From: CBIFVZ01 sp966185765
GTDB taxonomy: Bacteria > Pseudomonadota > Gammaproteobacteria > Enterobacterales > Enterobacteriaceae
Reading direction: 5' to 3'
Assembly: GCA_966185765.1 (NCBI GenBank)
Contig: CBIFVZ010000007.1
Coordinates: 1 to 64,000, forward strand
DNA: 64,000 nt
The notes under the pieces are model-generated. The model ran no database searches. It saw nothing but the letters and a program-made list of their open reading frames with translations, and was not told the origin of the DNA. Numbering within the stretch: position 1 is the first letter of the stretch; every line of letters starts with the position of its first letter. Both the position numbers and the translations under genes were made by a program. Positions 26,852 through 35,884 of the stretch are shown piece by piece.

Positions 26852-27802
26852 TCAGTCGTCTTCGTCGTCATCAAGTTCGACGGGAGTCTGGTAGTCATCC
26901 GGCTTCACGACCAGCAGGTCACAACGCAGGTGGTCAATAACCTGTTCAGCGGTATTGCCAAGAAACGCTGCCGAAATCCCGGTACGGCCAACGGTGCCAA
27001 GTACCACAATCCCCGCATCAAGATGTTCTGCCAGATCCGGAATCACTTCCTCCGGCAGACCTTTTTCAACGTGCGTCATATTTTCAGCAATGCCAAACTG
27101 CTGGCGCAACGCCTTCATGGCAAGCAGGTGCTGGCCGCGAATGGCGTCGTTATACACGCTGGGATCGAAGTCCGGCAGTTCAATAGCGATATTGATGGGC
27201 GTTATCGGATAGGCTCCGACCAGATGGACTTCGGTATGATTGACACGCTCTGCCAGCTGCAACGTTTCACGCACCAGCTTTTCGTTGAGGGCGTTGTGAT
27301 ACGCTTCTTCGCTGGCGAGGTTAACCGCCACCAGCGCTTTACCGCCTTCCGGCCACGGCTGGTCTTTTACCATCCAGACCGGACACGGGCACTTACGCAG
27401 CAGGTGCCAGTCGGTTGGTGTAAAGATAACGGCTTCAAGCTTGTCGTGCTGATGGGCCATCTTCAGTATCAAATCATGCTCGCCGGCAATCACTTCCTGA
27501 ATGATTGCCTCAAAGGGCCGGTTGTGCCAGACCACTTTAATATCAATGGGAATTCCGGCATCAATATAATACTGCGCCTGTTCACGGATCCAGGCCGTGC
27601 GCTGAGCAATCACCCCTTTACGCATAGCGGTGCGCTCATCGGGCGAAAGCAGGGTGGTCATTTCATAGGAGAAATCATAGATAGGAAGAAAGGCTTTGAT
27701 TTTGCCGCCAATCCGTTGATGCAGATACACCGCGCGCCGTAGAGCAGGCTGATCGTCCTGGCCAGGATCGATTGCGACCAGCATGTTTTGATACTTCGCC
27801 AT
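26852..27802 (-). CDS. uspE: UspE, tandem universal stress protein
   Basis: Cytoplasmic stress protein with two Usp domains (about residues 1-155 and 156-305). In E. coli it is involved in stress survival, motility and cell adhesion. It has 316 residues, the E. coli length. Domain starts are marked by YQNMLVAIDPG and KALVAVNLAS, and the second domain has VVLGTVGRTGISAAFLGNTAE. An acidic tail (ELDDDEDD) closes it. It lies downstream of fnr on the same strand, 139 bases away. Confidence 0.97.
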   Translation of the reverse strand: MAKYQNMLVAIDPGQDDQPALRRAVYLHQRIGGKIKAFLPIYDFSYEMTTLLSPDERTAMRKGVIAQRTAWIREQAQYYIDAGIPIDIKVVWHNRPFEAIIQEVIAGEHDLILKMAHQHDKLEAVIFTPTDWHLLRKCPCPVWMVKDQPWPEGGKALVAVNLASEEAYHNALNEKLVRETLQLAERVNHTEVHLVGAYPITPINIAIELPDFDPSVYNDAIRGQHLLAMKALRQQFGIAENMTHVEKGLPEEVIPDLAEHLDAGIVVLGTVGRTGISAAFLGNTAEQVIDHLRCDLLVVKPDDYQTPVELDDDEDD

Positions 27803-27941
27803 ACAGGGTCTCCTTACAACTGTAAACCTCAGTCTATTGAGTAAGATTAACCTATAAGGGGGGATTCAAACAGGGGAGAAATCGCCGCCGGATCAAGAAA
27901 TGCGAAATATAAAACAATCCGACGGCGCGGGCGATGACGTA

Positions 27942-28694
27942 TCAGGCAACGTTGCGTGCCTGACCTGCCAGTTGAGACAGCATCTCGCTGTTTTCAATAG
28001 TAATGTATTTGCCTTTTACTGACAGCATACCGCTTTTCTGGAAACGCCCCAGCAAACGGCTAATCGTCTCTACCGTCAGGCCAAGGTAGTTACCGATATC
28101 GCCACGGGTCATGGTCAGGCGAAACTCACGTGGAGAGAAACCACGTTGGGCAAAGCGGCGTGAAAGGTTATACACAAAGGCGGCAAGGCGCTCCTCGGCG
28201 TTTTTCTTCGACAGCAGCAGGATCATATCCTGGTCGCCTTTAATTTCGCCGCTCATCAGGCGCATCATCTGCTGGCGCAGATTCGGCATTTTGCCGGAGA
28301 GATCGTCAAGCGTTTCAAACGGGATCTCGCAGACCATTGAGGTTTCCAGCGCCTGTGCAAAGCTCGGGTGATGCCCGGTGCCAATCGCATCAAAACCAAC
28401 CAGATCGCCTGCCAGATGGAAACCGGTAATCTGCTCATCACCCTGCTCGGTGATGGTGTAGCTTTTGATAGTGCCGGAGCGGATGGCATACAGCGATTTC
28501 AGCTCATCACCCGCCTTGAACAGCGTTTGACCCTTCTGGATCGGCTTTTTACGCTCAATGATGTTATCGAGCTGGTCAAGCTCATGCTCGTTGAGCGTGA
28601 ACGGGATACAGAGCTGGCTGATGCTGCAATCCTGGCAATGGATGGCACAACCGCCAGACTGGATGCGTCGGATAATGCGCTTTTCTGGGATCAT
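27942..28694 (-). CDS. fnr: FNR, oxygen-sensing global regulator
   Basis: CRP-family regulator whose 4Fe-4S cluster is lost on contact with O2; it switches aerobic and anaerobic gene sets. It has 250 residues, nearly identical to E. coli FNR. Cluster ligands C20, C23 and C29 (HCQDCSISQLC) and C122 (SMVCEIPF) are present. The C-terminal helix-turn-helix GNYLGLTVETISRLLGRF contains the recognition residues ETxSR. A near-consensus FNR site lies 20 bases upstream of the start. Confidence 0.98.
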   Translation of the reverse strand: MIPEKRIIRRIQSGGCAIHCQDCSISQLCIPFTLNEHELDQLDNIIERKKPIQKGQTLFKAGDELKSLYAIRSGTIKSYTITEQGDEQITGFHLAGDLVGFDAIGTGHHPSFAQALETSMVCEIPFETLDDLSGKMPNLRQQMMRLMSGEIKGDQDMILLLSKKNAEERLAAFVYNLSRRFAQRGFSPREFRLTMTRGDIGNYLGLTVETISRLLGRFQKSGMLSVKGKYITIENSEMLSQLAGQARNVA

Positions 28695-28713
28695 AAGTAT
28701 GCTCAGGCCCTAA

Positions 28714-28727
28714 TTGATATGCGTCAA
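28714..28727. promoter_or_regulatory. FNR-box upstream of fnr
   Basis: TTGAT-ATGC-GTCAA, one mismatch to TTGAT-N4-ATCAA. It sits just before the fnr start, a position that suits autorepression. Confidence 0.7.
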
Positions 28728-28866
28728 TTTTACCATCTTTTTGGGCACGTGATAAGTATGTAAAAAGTGCAACCTGCTAATGTCTGAAATTGTTATCAGA
28801 GATTGCCGCCATGTCATTGAACTTGTATGACAAATTTTGGGGCGATTTACAAAATTTTTGCTGGCT

Positions 28867-29382
28867 TTACAAGAGCAGGTAGCCTTCGTGGCGCAGCAGC
28901 CACTCTTTTCGTGTAACACCGCCGGCGTAACCGGTCATGGTACCGTTGCTGCCAATCACCCGGTGGCAAGGCACAACAATGCTTACTGGATTTGAGCCGT
29001 TAGCGGCTCCCACTGCACGGGCCGCACCAGGGCGACCAAGCAGACGCGCCAGCTCACCATAATGCATGACTTGCCCACAGGGGATGTTACGTAATGCCTG
29101 CCAGACCTCACGCTGAAACGGCGTACCTGCCGTGGCGCTTGGGAGTGTGTTAATGACCGCGAGGTCACCGTCAAAATAGTCCCTGAGTTTTGTGCTCAGG
29201 CCTCCTGGATCACGGCTGGCTCGGCGTTGATAGCCAGTTGACCGGTAATGAATGTCCAGCAGCTGTTCCATACGGTCACTGTGCTCTTCCCACTCTACGG
29301 CACGCAGGTTAAACGCTTCATCACAGATAACCCATAACGGGCCAAGTGGGGTGGCAATTTTATCTTCAAGAAGGAGTAGCAT
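28867..29382 (-). CDS. ogt: Ogt, O6-alkylguanine-DNA alkyltransferase
   Basis: Suicide repair enzyme that takes alkyl groups from O6-guanine and O4-thymine onto its own cysteine. It has 171 residues from the ATG at 29382 (MLLLLEDKIATPLG), as in E. coli. The acceptor Cys139 is in IVVPCHRVIG, and the helix-turn-helix region is RPGAARAVGAANGSNP. An ATG two codons upstream is in frame but sits too close to the GGA ribosome-binding site. Upstream of fnr on the same strand, as in E. coli. Confidence 0.97.
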   Translation of the reverse strand: MLLLLEDKIATPLGPLWVICDEAFNLRAVEWEEHSDRMEQLLDIHYRSTGYQRRASRDPGGLSTKLRDYFDGDLAVINTLPSATAGTPFQREVWQALRNIPCGQVMHYGELARLLGRPGAARAVGAANGSNPVSIVVPCHRVIGSNGTMTGYAGGVTRKEWLLRHEGYLLL

Positions 29383-29613
29383 GTCCATTTCCAGTATCCG
29401 GGTTGGGCTAAAAAGCGGCGTTCAGAATATCACGGCTATGAATATATCGAAGGGAAATCATACACTCAGACAACACCGACAGCGCCTGCAACAGATAAGC
29501 ACAGGCACTTCCCTTTGAAGTACCGGATAATCCGCCAGACCTGTAGTGCCTCCCGTTGAGCCGCTGACCCAGGGCGGCTATAGTATGCAGGTAATTTTGT
29601 GGCCGGAGGTGTT

Positions 29614-30183
29614 ATGAATCCAGACGACAAAACGCTGTTTCTTGATGCAATGGAAGACGTCAAGCCGCTCAAAGCGTGTAGTGGTGAAACGCACTGGAAT
29701 AAGTCTAAAACGCTGCGCCCACGTCAGCACGTTGATGCCCTACAGCTCGATAACTTTCTCACTACCGGCTATCTCGATATTATCCCGCCCGGTGAACCGC
29801 TGGCGTTTAAGCGCGAAGGCGTGCAAACCGGCGTGCTTGATAAACTGCGTCAGGGCAAATACCCGCGCCAGGCGAACCTTAACCTGCTGCGCCAGCCGGT
29901 AGAGCAGTGTCGCCAGCAACTGTATGCGTTTATTCTCCAGGCAAAACGCGATGGCCTGCGTAATCTGTTAATTATTCACGGTCGCGGCAGGGAGGCAGAG
30001 TCTCACGCCAACATCGTGCGCAGCTACGTAGCGCGCTGGCTGACGGAGTTTGATGATGTGCAGGCCTATTGCAGCGCACAGCCCCACCACGGCGGTACCG
30101 GCGCGTGTTATGTCGCGCTGCGTAAATCGGCGCAGGCGAAACTCGATAACCGCGAGCGCCATGCCGCACGGCGGGCGCAGTAA
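29614..30183 (+). CDS. smrA: SmrA, Smr-domain DNA endonuclease
   Basis: Protein of 189 residues with an N-terminal extension (DAMEDVKPLK, LDNFLTTGYLDIIP) and a C-terminal Smr (MutS2-related) domain holding LLIIHGRGRE and a late HHGGTGACYVALR. E. coli SmrA (YdaL) has DNA-nicking activity in vitro; its cellular role is not settled. I chose the ATG at 29614 with GGAGG upstream; a GTG at 29599 is part of that leader. In E. coli ydaL lies in the same neighbourhood near ogt and fnr. Confidence 0.93.
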   Translation: MNPDDKTLFLDAMEDVKPLKACSGETHWNKSKTLRPRQHVDALQLDNFLTTGYLDIIPPGEPLAFKREGVQTGVLDKLRQGKYPRQANLNLLRQPVEQCRQQLYAFILQAKRDGLRNLLIIHGRGREAESHANIVRSYVARWLTEFDDVQAYCSAQPHHGGTGACYVALRKSAQAKLDNRERHAARRAQ

Positions 30184-30190
30184 GCCAAGA

Positions 30191-30212
30191 GGCAGCCTTT
30201 AGGCTGCCTTTT
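30191..30212 (+). terminator. Terminator of smrA
   Basis: GGCAGCC, loop TTTA, GGCTGCC, then TTTT, between the convergent smrA and pcaR. Confidence 0.85.
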
Positions 30213-30229
30213 CCATTAATGACCACAAA

Positions 30230-31036
30230 CTACTTAAGCAATAACGACAGCTCCAGCGCGGCGTCCTGTAGAACAGGCAGAATCTGCTCGCGCAGTGCCT
30301 GAGCTGATACCTGGCCTGCATGCACGCCCACGTTTAGCGCGGCCTCCACCTGACCATGCGGGTTATAGAGTGGTACGGCAATAGAGCGCAGCCCCATTTC
30401 CAGTTCCTGATCGTTGAGCGCATAGCCCTGCTGGCGCACCCGCTGCAACTCCTCGCGCAGTTTTGAAACGGACCCAATCGTCTGTGGCGTGTAGCAAATC
30501 ATGTTGATGCGCCCCAGAAAATCGTTTAACTGCTCTTCCGGCAGGTGGCTTAGCAACACGCGTCCCATTGAGGTTGACCAGGCAGGCAGGCGGCTACCCA
30601 CGTCCAGATCGATAGTCATAATGCGCGCGCCGGAGGCACGGGAAATATACAGAATATCGTCACCGTCCAGTACGGCAATGGAGCAGGATTCATTCAGGCG
30701 CGTACTCAGGGCTTTTAACACCGGTTGCGCTGATTTAGCCAGCGGCGTAGAGGCAAGCCAGGCGTGGCCGAGCGATAAAATGCGCGGGCGCAGCTGGAAG
30801 TTTTTGCCGTCTTCGGCGTATACAAACCCCAGTTTGCCCAGGGTATACAGACAGCGGCGTACCGCCGCGCGCGGGATGCCAGTCTTCTGGCTAATCTGTG
30901 AAATCGACAATACCCGGCGCTGCGGCGTAAACGCCTGAATCACTTCCAGTCCGCGTGCCAGCGAAGCCATAAAATTGGGGTCGCCTTTAAACGGGTCTCG
31001 CTCACCACCTGCGTACTCTTCGCGTTCTTGTTCCAT
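30230..31036 (-). CDS. pcaR: PcaR/PcaU-type IclR-family regulator
   Basis: Transcription regulator of the IclR family, 268 residues. An N-terminal winged helix (about residues 22-80, LSISQISQKTGIPRAAVRRC) precedes an IclR effector domain (TSMGRVLLSHLP, SIAVPLYNPHG). In Pseudomonas and Acinetobacter, PcaR/PcaU bind beta-ketoadipate or protocatechuate and control pca genes. The gene is divergent from pcaIJFBDC, and paired operator-like sites lie between them, so it most likely controls this operon. The exact inducer cannot be read from sequence. Confidence 0.9.
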   Translation of the reverse strand: MEQEREEYAGGERDPFKGDPNFMASLARGLEVIQAFTPQRRVLSISQISQKTGIPRAAVRRCLYTLGKLGFVYAEDGKNFQLRPRILSLGHAWLASTPLAKSAQPVLKALSTRLNESCSIAVLDGDDILYISRASGARIMTIDLDVGSRLPAWSTSMGRVLLSHLPEEQLNDFLGRINMICYTPQTIGSVSKLREELQRVRQQGYALNDQELEMGLRSIAVPLYNPHGQVEAALNVGVHAGQVSAQALREQILPVLQDAALELSLLLK

Positions 31037-31090
31037 TCGTTACCCCTGTTTTTCGCCTTCGATCACACTCTGAAAAGAAAGATACACGAT

Positions 31091-31122
31091 GTTCGATAAT
31101 CGCACCATATTTCGATTATCGC
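31091..31122. promoter_or_regulatory. Paired PcaR operator-like sites and pcaI promoter
   Basis: GTTCGATAATCGCAC (31091-31105) and TTTCGATTATCGC (31110-31122) carry the same CGATAATCG core in opposite orientation. This resembles PcaR/PcaU operators known from pseudomonads. A -35-like TTGACC follows at 31125-31130. The sites lie between pcaR and pcaI. Confidence 0.75.
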
Positions 31123-31207
31123 CCTTGACCCTTATCGCGAGCAGGCTCACATTCTGAATAAAAGAACACAACGTTGTGCGATGCCCGCACAATCCTGGAG
31201 CAGAGTA

Positions 31208-31897
31208 ATGATTGACAAGAGTGTGACCTCGCCTGAAGAAGCCGTCGCGGATATTCACGACGGTGCCACCATTATGATTGGCGGTTTTGGCCCTGCGGGG
31301 CAGCCTACCGTGCTGATTGATGCGCTCATTGCCCACGGCGCAAGCAATCTCACCATCATCAATAACAATGCCGGGAACGGCGAAGTGGGACTTGCGGCGC
31401 TGCTCAAAGCTGGCCGGGTACGCAAGATGATTTGCTCTTTTCCCCGTCAGGTGGACTCACAGATTTTTGACAGTCTTTACCGGAGCGGCAAAGTCGAGCT
31501 GGAACTGGTGCCGCAGGGGAATCTGGCCGCACGTATTCAGGCGGCAGGCTCTGGCCTCGGCGCGGTGTTTACCCCAACGGGTTATGGTACGCCGCTTGCC
31601 GAAGGGAAAGAAACGCGTGAAATAGATGGCCGTCACTACGTGCTGGAATACCCCATTAAAGCGGATTTTGCACTGATTAAGGCACACCACGGTGACCGCT
31701 GGGGCAACCTGGTTTACCGCAAGGCGGCGCGTAATTTTGGGCCGATTATGGCAACCGCTGCGACCACCACTATTGCTGAAGTCAGCCGCATTGTGGCGCT
31801 GGGCGAACTGGACCCGGAGAACATCATTACACCGGGAATATTTGTGCAGCGCGTGGTGTCGCTCGAACCCTGTGCTCATGCGGCGCAGCGCGCCTGA
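31208..31897 (+). CDS. pcaI: 3-oxoadipate CoA-transferase subunit A
   Basis: Alpha subunit of the enzyme that moves CoA from succinyl-CoA to beta-ketoadipate, a late step of the beta-ketoadipate pathway. It has 229 residues. The CoA-transferase family I pattern GGFGPAGQP is near the N-terminus, with GEVGLAALLKAGRVRKM further on. I chose the ATG at 31208 (MIDKSVTSPEEAV) with TGGAGCAGAG before it; an upstream in-frame ATG at 31181 has no ribosome-binding site. First gene of pcaIJFBDC. Confidence 0.95.
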   Translation: MIDKSVTSPEEAVADIHDGATIMIGGFGPAGQPTVLIDALIAHGASNLTIINNNAGNGEVGLAALLKAGRVRKMICSFPRQVDSQIFDSLYRSGKVELELVPQGNLAARIQAAGSGLGAVFTPTGYGTPLAEGKETREIDGRHYVLEYPIKADFALIKAHHGDRWGNLVYRKAARNFGPIMATAATTTIAEVSRIVALGELDPENIITPGIFVQRVVSLEPCAHAAQRA

Positions 31898-31907
31898 GGA
31901 GAAGAGA

Positions 31908-32564
31908 ATGCAAAAACTGACCCGTGACGAAATGGCGCAGCGCGTGGCGCGCGACATCCCGGAAGGCGCCTACGTGAACTTAGGTATTGGCCTGCCAACC
32001 CGCATTGCCAACTATCTGCCAGCGGATAAAGAAGTGTTTCTGCACAGCGAAAATGGCCTGTTGGGCATGGGACCAAAACCCGCGCCGGGCGAGGAAGACC
32101 CGGAGCTTATCAACGCCGGTAAAGAGTACGTGACGCTGCTGACCGGTGGCTGCTTTTTTCATCATGGTGATTCGTTTGCCATGATGCGCGGCGGTCATCT
32201 GGATATCTGCGTGCTGGGCGCCTATCAGGTGTCAGCCAAAGGTGACCTCGCTAACTGGAGTACCGGCGCGCCGGATGCCATTCCGGCAGTAGGTGGGGCG
32301 ATGGACCTTGCCATTGGCGCACGCCAGGTCTTTGTGATGATGGATCATCTGACCCGCGATGGGCAGAGCAAGCTGGTAGAAACGTGTACCTATCCGCTCA
32401 CTGGCGTGGCTTGCGTTAGCCGCATCTATACCGACCTTGCGGTGATAGATATCACTCAGCGTGGGCCGGTGGTACGGGAGATCTTCAACGGCCTCTCTTT
32501 TGAGGAGTTGCAGCGTATCACTCCGGTCAAACTGACCTTTGAACAACTGGCACAAAGCGCGTAA
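31908..32564 (+). CDS. pcaJ: 3-oxoadipate CoA-transferase subunit B
   Basis: Beta subunit partner of PcaI, 218 residues. The catalytic glutamate E48 is in the SENGLLG motif that defines family I CoA-transferases. GIGLPTRIANYLP and GAYQVSAKGDLANW are also typical. The start has GAGGAG directly upstream and lies 10 bases after the pcaI stop, so the two subunits are translated as a pair. Confidence 0.96.
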   Translation: MQKLTRDEMAQRVARDIPEGAYVNLGIGLPTRIANYLPADKEVFLHSENGLLGMGPKPAPGEEDPELINAGKEYVTLLTGGCFFHHGDSFAMMRGGHLDICVLGAYQVSAKGDLANWSTGAPDAIPAVGGAMDLAIGARQVFVMMDHLTRDGQSKLVETCTYPLTGVACVSRIYTDLAVIDITQRGPVVREIFNGLSFEELQRITPVKLTFEQLAQSA

Positions 32565-32570
32565 GGAACT

Positions 32571-33776
32571 ATGATGAATCAGGCATTTATTTGCGATGCA
32601 GTACGTACTCCCTTTGGCCGTTTTGGTGGCTCGCTCGCGACCGTGCGCGCCGACGACCTGGCGGCGCTGCCGCTCAAGGCATTAATCGCACGCCATCCAA
32701 ACCTCGACTGGAGCCAGGTTGACGATGTGCTTTACGGCTGCGCCAACCAGGCGGGTGAAGATAACCGCAACGTGGCGCGCATGGCGCTGTTGCTGGCGGG
32801 GCTACCGGAAACGGTGCCAGGCAGCACGCTCAACCGCCTGTGTGCTTCAAGTCTGGACGCTATCGGTACTGCGGCGCGCGCGATTAAAAGCGGTGAGACC
32901 CATCTGATGATCGCTGGCGGTGTAGAAAGCATGTCGCGTGCGCCATTCGTCATGGGCAAGGCAGAAACGGCTTTCAGCCGCAGCGCGCGCCTGGAAGACA
33001 CCACCATTGGCTGGCGTTTTATCAATCCGCAAATGAAGGCCGCGTTTGGGGTTGACTCTATGCCGGAAACGGCAGAAAACGTCGCAGACGACTTTGCTAT
33101 CAGTCGTGAAGATCAGGATGCTTTTGCCGTGCGCAGCCAGCAGCGTACCGCCAGAGCGCAGGAAATGGGACTGTTTGCTGACGAGCTTATTCCGGTGTCT
33201 GTTCCACAGCGCAAAGGCGATCCGCTGCTTTTCACTGTTGATGAGCACCCACGCGCCACCTCGCTGGAAACCCTGGCGAAGCTTAAAAGTGTGGTTCGCC
33301 CCGGCGGAACGGTGACTGCGGGTAATGCTTCAGGCGTTAATGATGGTGCCTGTGCGCTACTGATAGCCAGCGAACTTGCGATGCGCAATCATGATTTACA
33401 GCCGCTTGCACGCGTGGTGGGTGTGGCTACGGCAGGCGTAGCGCCGCGCATTATGGGCTTTGGCCCGGCGCCGGCGGTGCGCAAAGTGCTGGCGCAGACC
33501 GGACTCACGCTTGAGCAGATGGACGTGATTGAACTTAACGAAGCCTTCGCCGCCCAGGCGCTGGCGGTCATGCGCGACCTTGGTCTGCCGGATGATGCTG
33601 CACACGTCAATCCGAACGGTGGTGCCATTGCACTGGGTCATCCGCTGGGAGCATCTGGCGGGCGTATCGCTATGACGGCGGCTTACCAGCTTAAGCGCAC
33701 CGGTGGACGTTATGCGCTGTGCACCATGTGTATTGGTGTCGGGCAGGGGATCGCGCTGATTCTTGAGAGGGTGTAA
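32571..33776 (+). CDS. pcaF: 3-oxoadipyl-CoA thiolase
   Basis: Thiolase that cleaves beta-ketoadipyl-CoA to succinyl-CoA and acetyl-CoA, ending the pathway. It has 401 residues. The acylated Cys is C91 (NRLCASSLDAIG), with H357 in GHPLGASGG and C387 in CTMCIGVGQG. Two ATGs are adjacent (32571, 32574); the second has better spacing from AAGGA. PaaJ of phenylacetate degradation is closely related, but the pca context decides the name. Confidence 0.95.
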   Translation: MMNQAFICDAVRTPFGRFGGSLATVRADDLAALPLKALIARHPNLDWSQVDDVLYGCANQAGEDNRNVARMALLLAGLPETVPGSTLNRLCASSLDAIGTAARAIKSGETHLMIAGGVESMSRAPFVMGKAETAFSRSARLEDTTIGWRFINPQMKAAFGVDSMPETAENVADDFAISREDQDAFAVRSQQRTARAQEMGLFADELIPVSVPQRKGDPLLFTVDEHPRATSLETLAKLKSVVRPGGTVTAGNASGVNDGACALLIASELAMRNHDLQPLARVVGVATAGVAPRIMGFGPAPAVRKVLAQTGLTLEQMDVIELNEAFAAQALAVMRDLGLPDDAAHVNPNGGAIALGHPLGASGGRIAMTAAYQLKRTGGRYALCTMCIGVGQGIALILERV

Positions 33777-33785
33777 GGAGTTTTA

Positions 33786-35129
33786 ATGGGACTGTACTCG
33801 CCGCTATTTCACGACTCAACCCTGGCGGATTTTTTCAGCGAACGAGCGACGCTACAGGGGATGCTGGATTTTGAAGCGGCGCTTGCGCGAGCGCAGGCTT
33901 ATTGTGGCGTGATCCCGCCGTCGGCGGTAGCACCCATTGAAGCCGCGTGCCGGGGAGAATGTCTTGATGCCGCGGCACTGGCGCAGGCCGCCGCCAGCGC
34001 GGGTAACCTTGCCATTCCGTTAGTTAAACAGCTGACGGCTGCGGTGAAGGTCCAGGATGAGCAAGCCGCCCGCTACGTACACTGGGGCGCAACCAGCCAG
34101 GACGCTATTGATACCGGTATGGTTGTGCAACTGCGCGGGGCGCTGGTGCAGGCCGAAACGCTACTGGTAAAACTTATGCAGGCGCTGGCGGTACAGGTGC
34201 AGACTCATGCCGACAGCGTAATGCCAGGCCGTACCTGGCTTCAGCACGCGCTGCCCACCACCTACGGACTCAAACTGGCTGGCACGCTTGATGCGCTGCT
34301 GCGCTGGCATGAACGACTCCGGGAGTTAACGCCGCGGCTGCTGGTATTACAGTTCGGTGGGGCTGCTGGCACGCTTGCCTCATTGAAGGAAAACGGTGCG
34401 CAGGTTTCACAGGCACTGGCGCAGGAATTACAGCTTGGACTCGCGGATACGCCGTGGCATACCCAGCGCGACCGGTTGCTGGAAGTTGCAGGGTGGCTGG
34501 CAGGTATTAGCACCACGCTCGGTAAATTTGCCGGGGATTTTGCGTTGCAGATGCAGACTGAAGTTGCCGAAGTCGCTGAGCCAATTGCACAAGGCAAGGG
34601 CGGCTCGTCCACCATGCCGCACAAGCGTAATCCTGTCACCTGTGCGGCTATTCTCAGTGCCGTCACTCGCATTCCGGGGCTGATGGCGACGCTTTATACG
34701 GGCCAGCTTCAGCAGCATGAGCGTGCGCTCGGCGGTTGGCAGGCAGAATGGCAGACGCTTCCGGAACTGGCAACGTTAACAGGTGGCGTACTGCACAACA
34801 GCCTGATGCTGGTGGAGGGGATGCAGGTGTTTACTGAACGTATGCGACAGAACCTCGACATCACACATGGGCTGATTATGGCAGAGGCCGTGACGCTCGC
34901 ACTGGCTGAACATATCGGTAAGGCAGCGGCACATCATCGTGTGGAGCAGCTTTGCCACCAGGCGCTGGACACCCGCGAGCCGCTACAAACGCTGCTGGAG
35001 CAGGATGAACAGGTTAGCCAGTACCTTAGCAACCAACAGATAGCTCAACTTCTTGACCCATCCACCGCCACCGGCAGCGCCAGTCACTTTTTGCACCAGG
35101 TTCTGGTGCGCTACAGGAATGCATTATGA
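33786..35129 (+). CDS. pcaB: 3-carboxy-cis,cis-muconate cycloisomerase
   Basis: Aspartase/fumarase-superfamily enzyme that lactonises 3-carboxymuconate, the ring-cleavage product of protocatechuate. It has 447 residues. The superfamily signature GSSTMPHKRNP is near residue 275, and HWGATSQDAIDTG and PGRTWLQHALP are further active-site blocks. AAGGAG precedes the start, 9 bases after pcaF. The stop overlaps pcaD by four bases (ATGA). Confidence 0.95.
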   Translation: MGLYSPLFHDSTLADFFSERATLQGMLDFEAALARAQAYCGVIPPSAVAPIEAACRGECLDAAALAQAAASAGNLAIPLVKQLTAAVKVQDEQAARYVHWGATSQDAIDTGMVVQLRGALVQAETLLVKLMQALAVQVQTHADSVMPGRTWLQHALPTTYGLKLAGTLDALLRWHERLRELTPRLLVLQFGGAAGTLASLKENGAQVSQALAQELQLGLADTPWHTQRDRLLEVAGWLAGISTTLGKFAGDFALQMQTEVAEVAEPIAQGKGGSSTMPHKRNPVTCAAILSAVTRIPGLMATLYTGQLQQHERALGGWQAEWQTLPELATLTGGVLHNSLMLVEGMQVFTERMRQNLDITHGLIMAEAVTLALAEHIGKAAAHHRVEQLCHQALDTREPLQTLLEQDEQVSQYLSNQQIAQLLDPSTATGSASHFLHQVLVRYRNAL

Positions 35130-35881
35130 CCATTCATTATCAACTCGACGGACGCGCTGATGCGCCGGTTATCGTGCTCTCTAACTCGCTTGGCACCACG
35201 CTTTCTATGTGGGAGGGGCAGCTGGAGGCATTGCAGGCGCATTTTCGCGTGCTGCGCTACGACACGCATGGACACGGGCGTACCACAAAGCAGGGTAAAG
35301 TCACACTGGCGCAACTGGGTGAAGACGTACTGAGCGTGATGGCGCAGGCGGGCGTGGAAAAAGCCCATTTCTGCGGTATTTCAATGGGTGGTATCACCGG
35401 TCTGTGGCTGGCGCGCTTTGCGCCGGAGCATTTTTACAGCATTACGGTTGCTAACAGCGCCGCCAAAATTGGTGAGCAGGCGAACTGGCTGTCGCGCGCC
35501 CGTACCGTGCGCCAGGAGGGGATGGGTGTGGTTGCCGCGGGGTCAGCAGACCGCTGGTTTACTCAGGCGTTTCGCCAGCATCATCCGGCAGAGGTTGAAT
35601 CACTGGTGCATCAGCTGGCGACCAGCAATGCGGAAGGTTACGCCGAATGCTGCGAGGCGCTGGCCGCAGCGGACTTGCGTGCTGAGGTTGCCGATATTCG
35701 CCTGCCGCTGCTGTTAATTGCTGGTGAAGACGATCCGGTGACGACGGTGGCAGACAGTGAGTTCTTACGTGACCAGGTGCCTGGGGCCAGCATTGTTACG
35801 CTCCCCGCGTCGCATCTGTCCAATATTGAACAACCGACTTTATTTAATGCCGCACTGCTGGGCTTTTTACAAAAGGAATGA
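35126..35881 (+). CDS. pcaD: 3-oxoadipate enol-lactonase
   Basis: Alpha/beta hydrolase that opens beta-ketoadipate enol-lactone to beta-ketoadipate. It has 251 residues. Nucleophile S86 is in GISMGG, the acid is at D202/D203 (GEDDPVT) and the base is H230 (ASHLSNIE). The ATG lies inside the end of pcaB (ATGA overlap), which indicates translational coupling. The separate pcaD and pcaC genes here are not fused as in the pcaL of actinobacteria. Confidence 0.96.
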   Translation: MTIHYQLDGRADAPVIVLSNSLGTTLSMWEGQLEALQAHFRVLRYDTHGHGRTTKQGKVTLAQLGEDVLSVMAQAGVEKAHFCGISMGGITGLWLARFAPEHFYSITVANSAAKIGEQANWLSRARTVRQEGMGVVAAGSADRWFTQAFRQHHPAEVESLVHQLATSNAEGYAECCEALAAADLRAEVADIRLPLLLIAGEDDPVTTVADSEFLRDQVPGASIVTLPASHLSNIEQPTLFNAALLGFLQKE

Positions 35882-35884
35882 CGT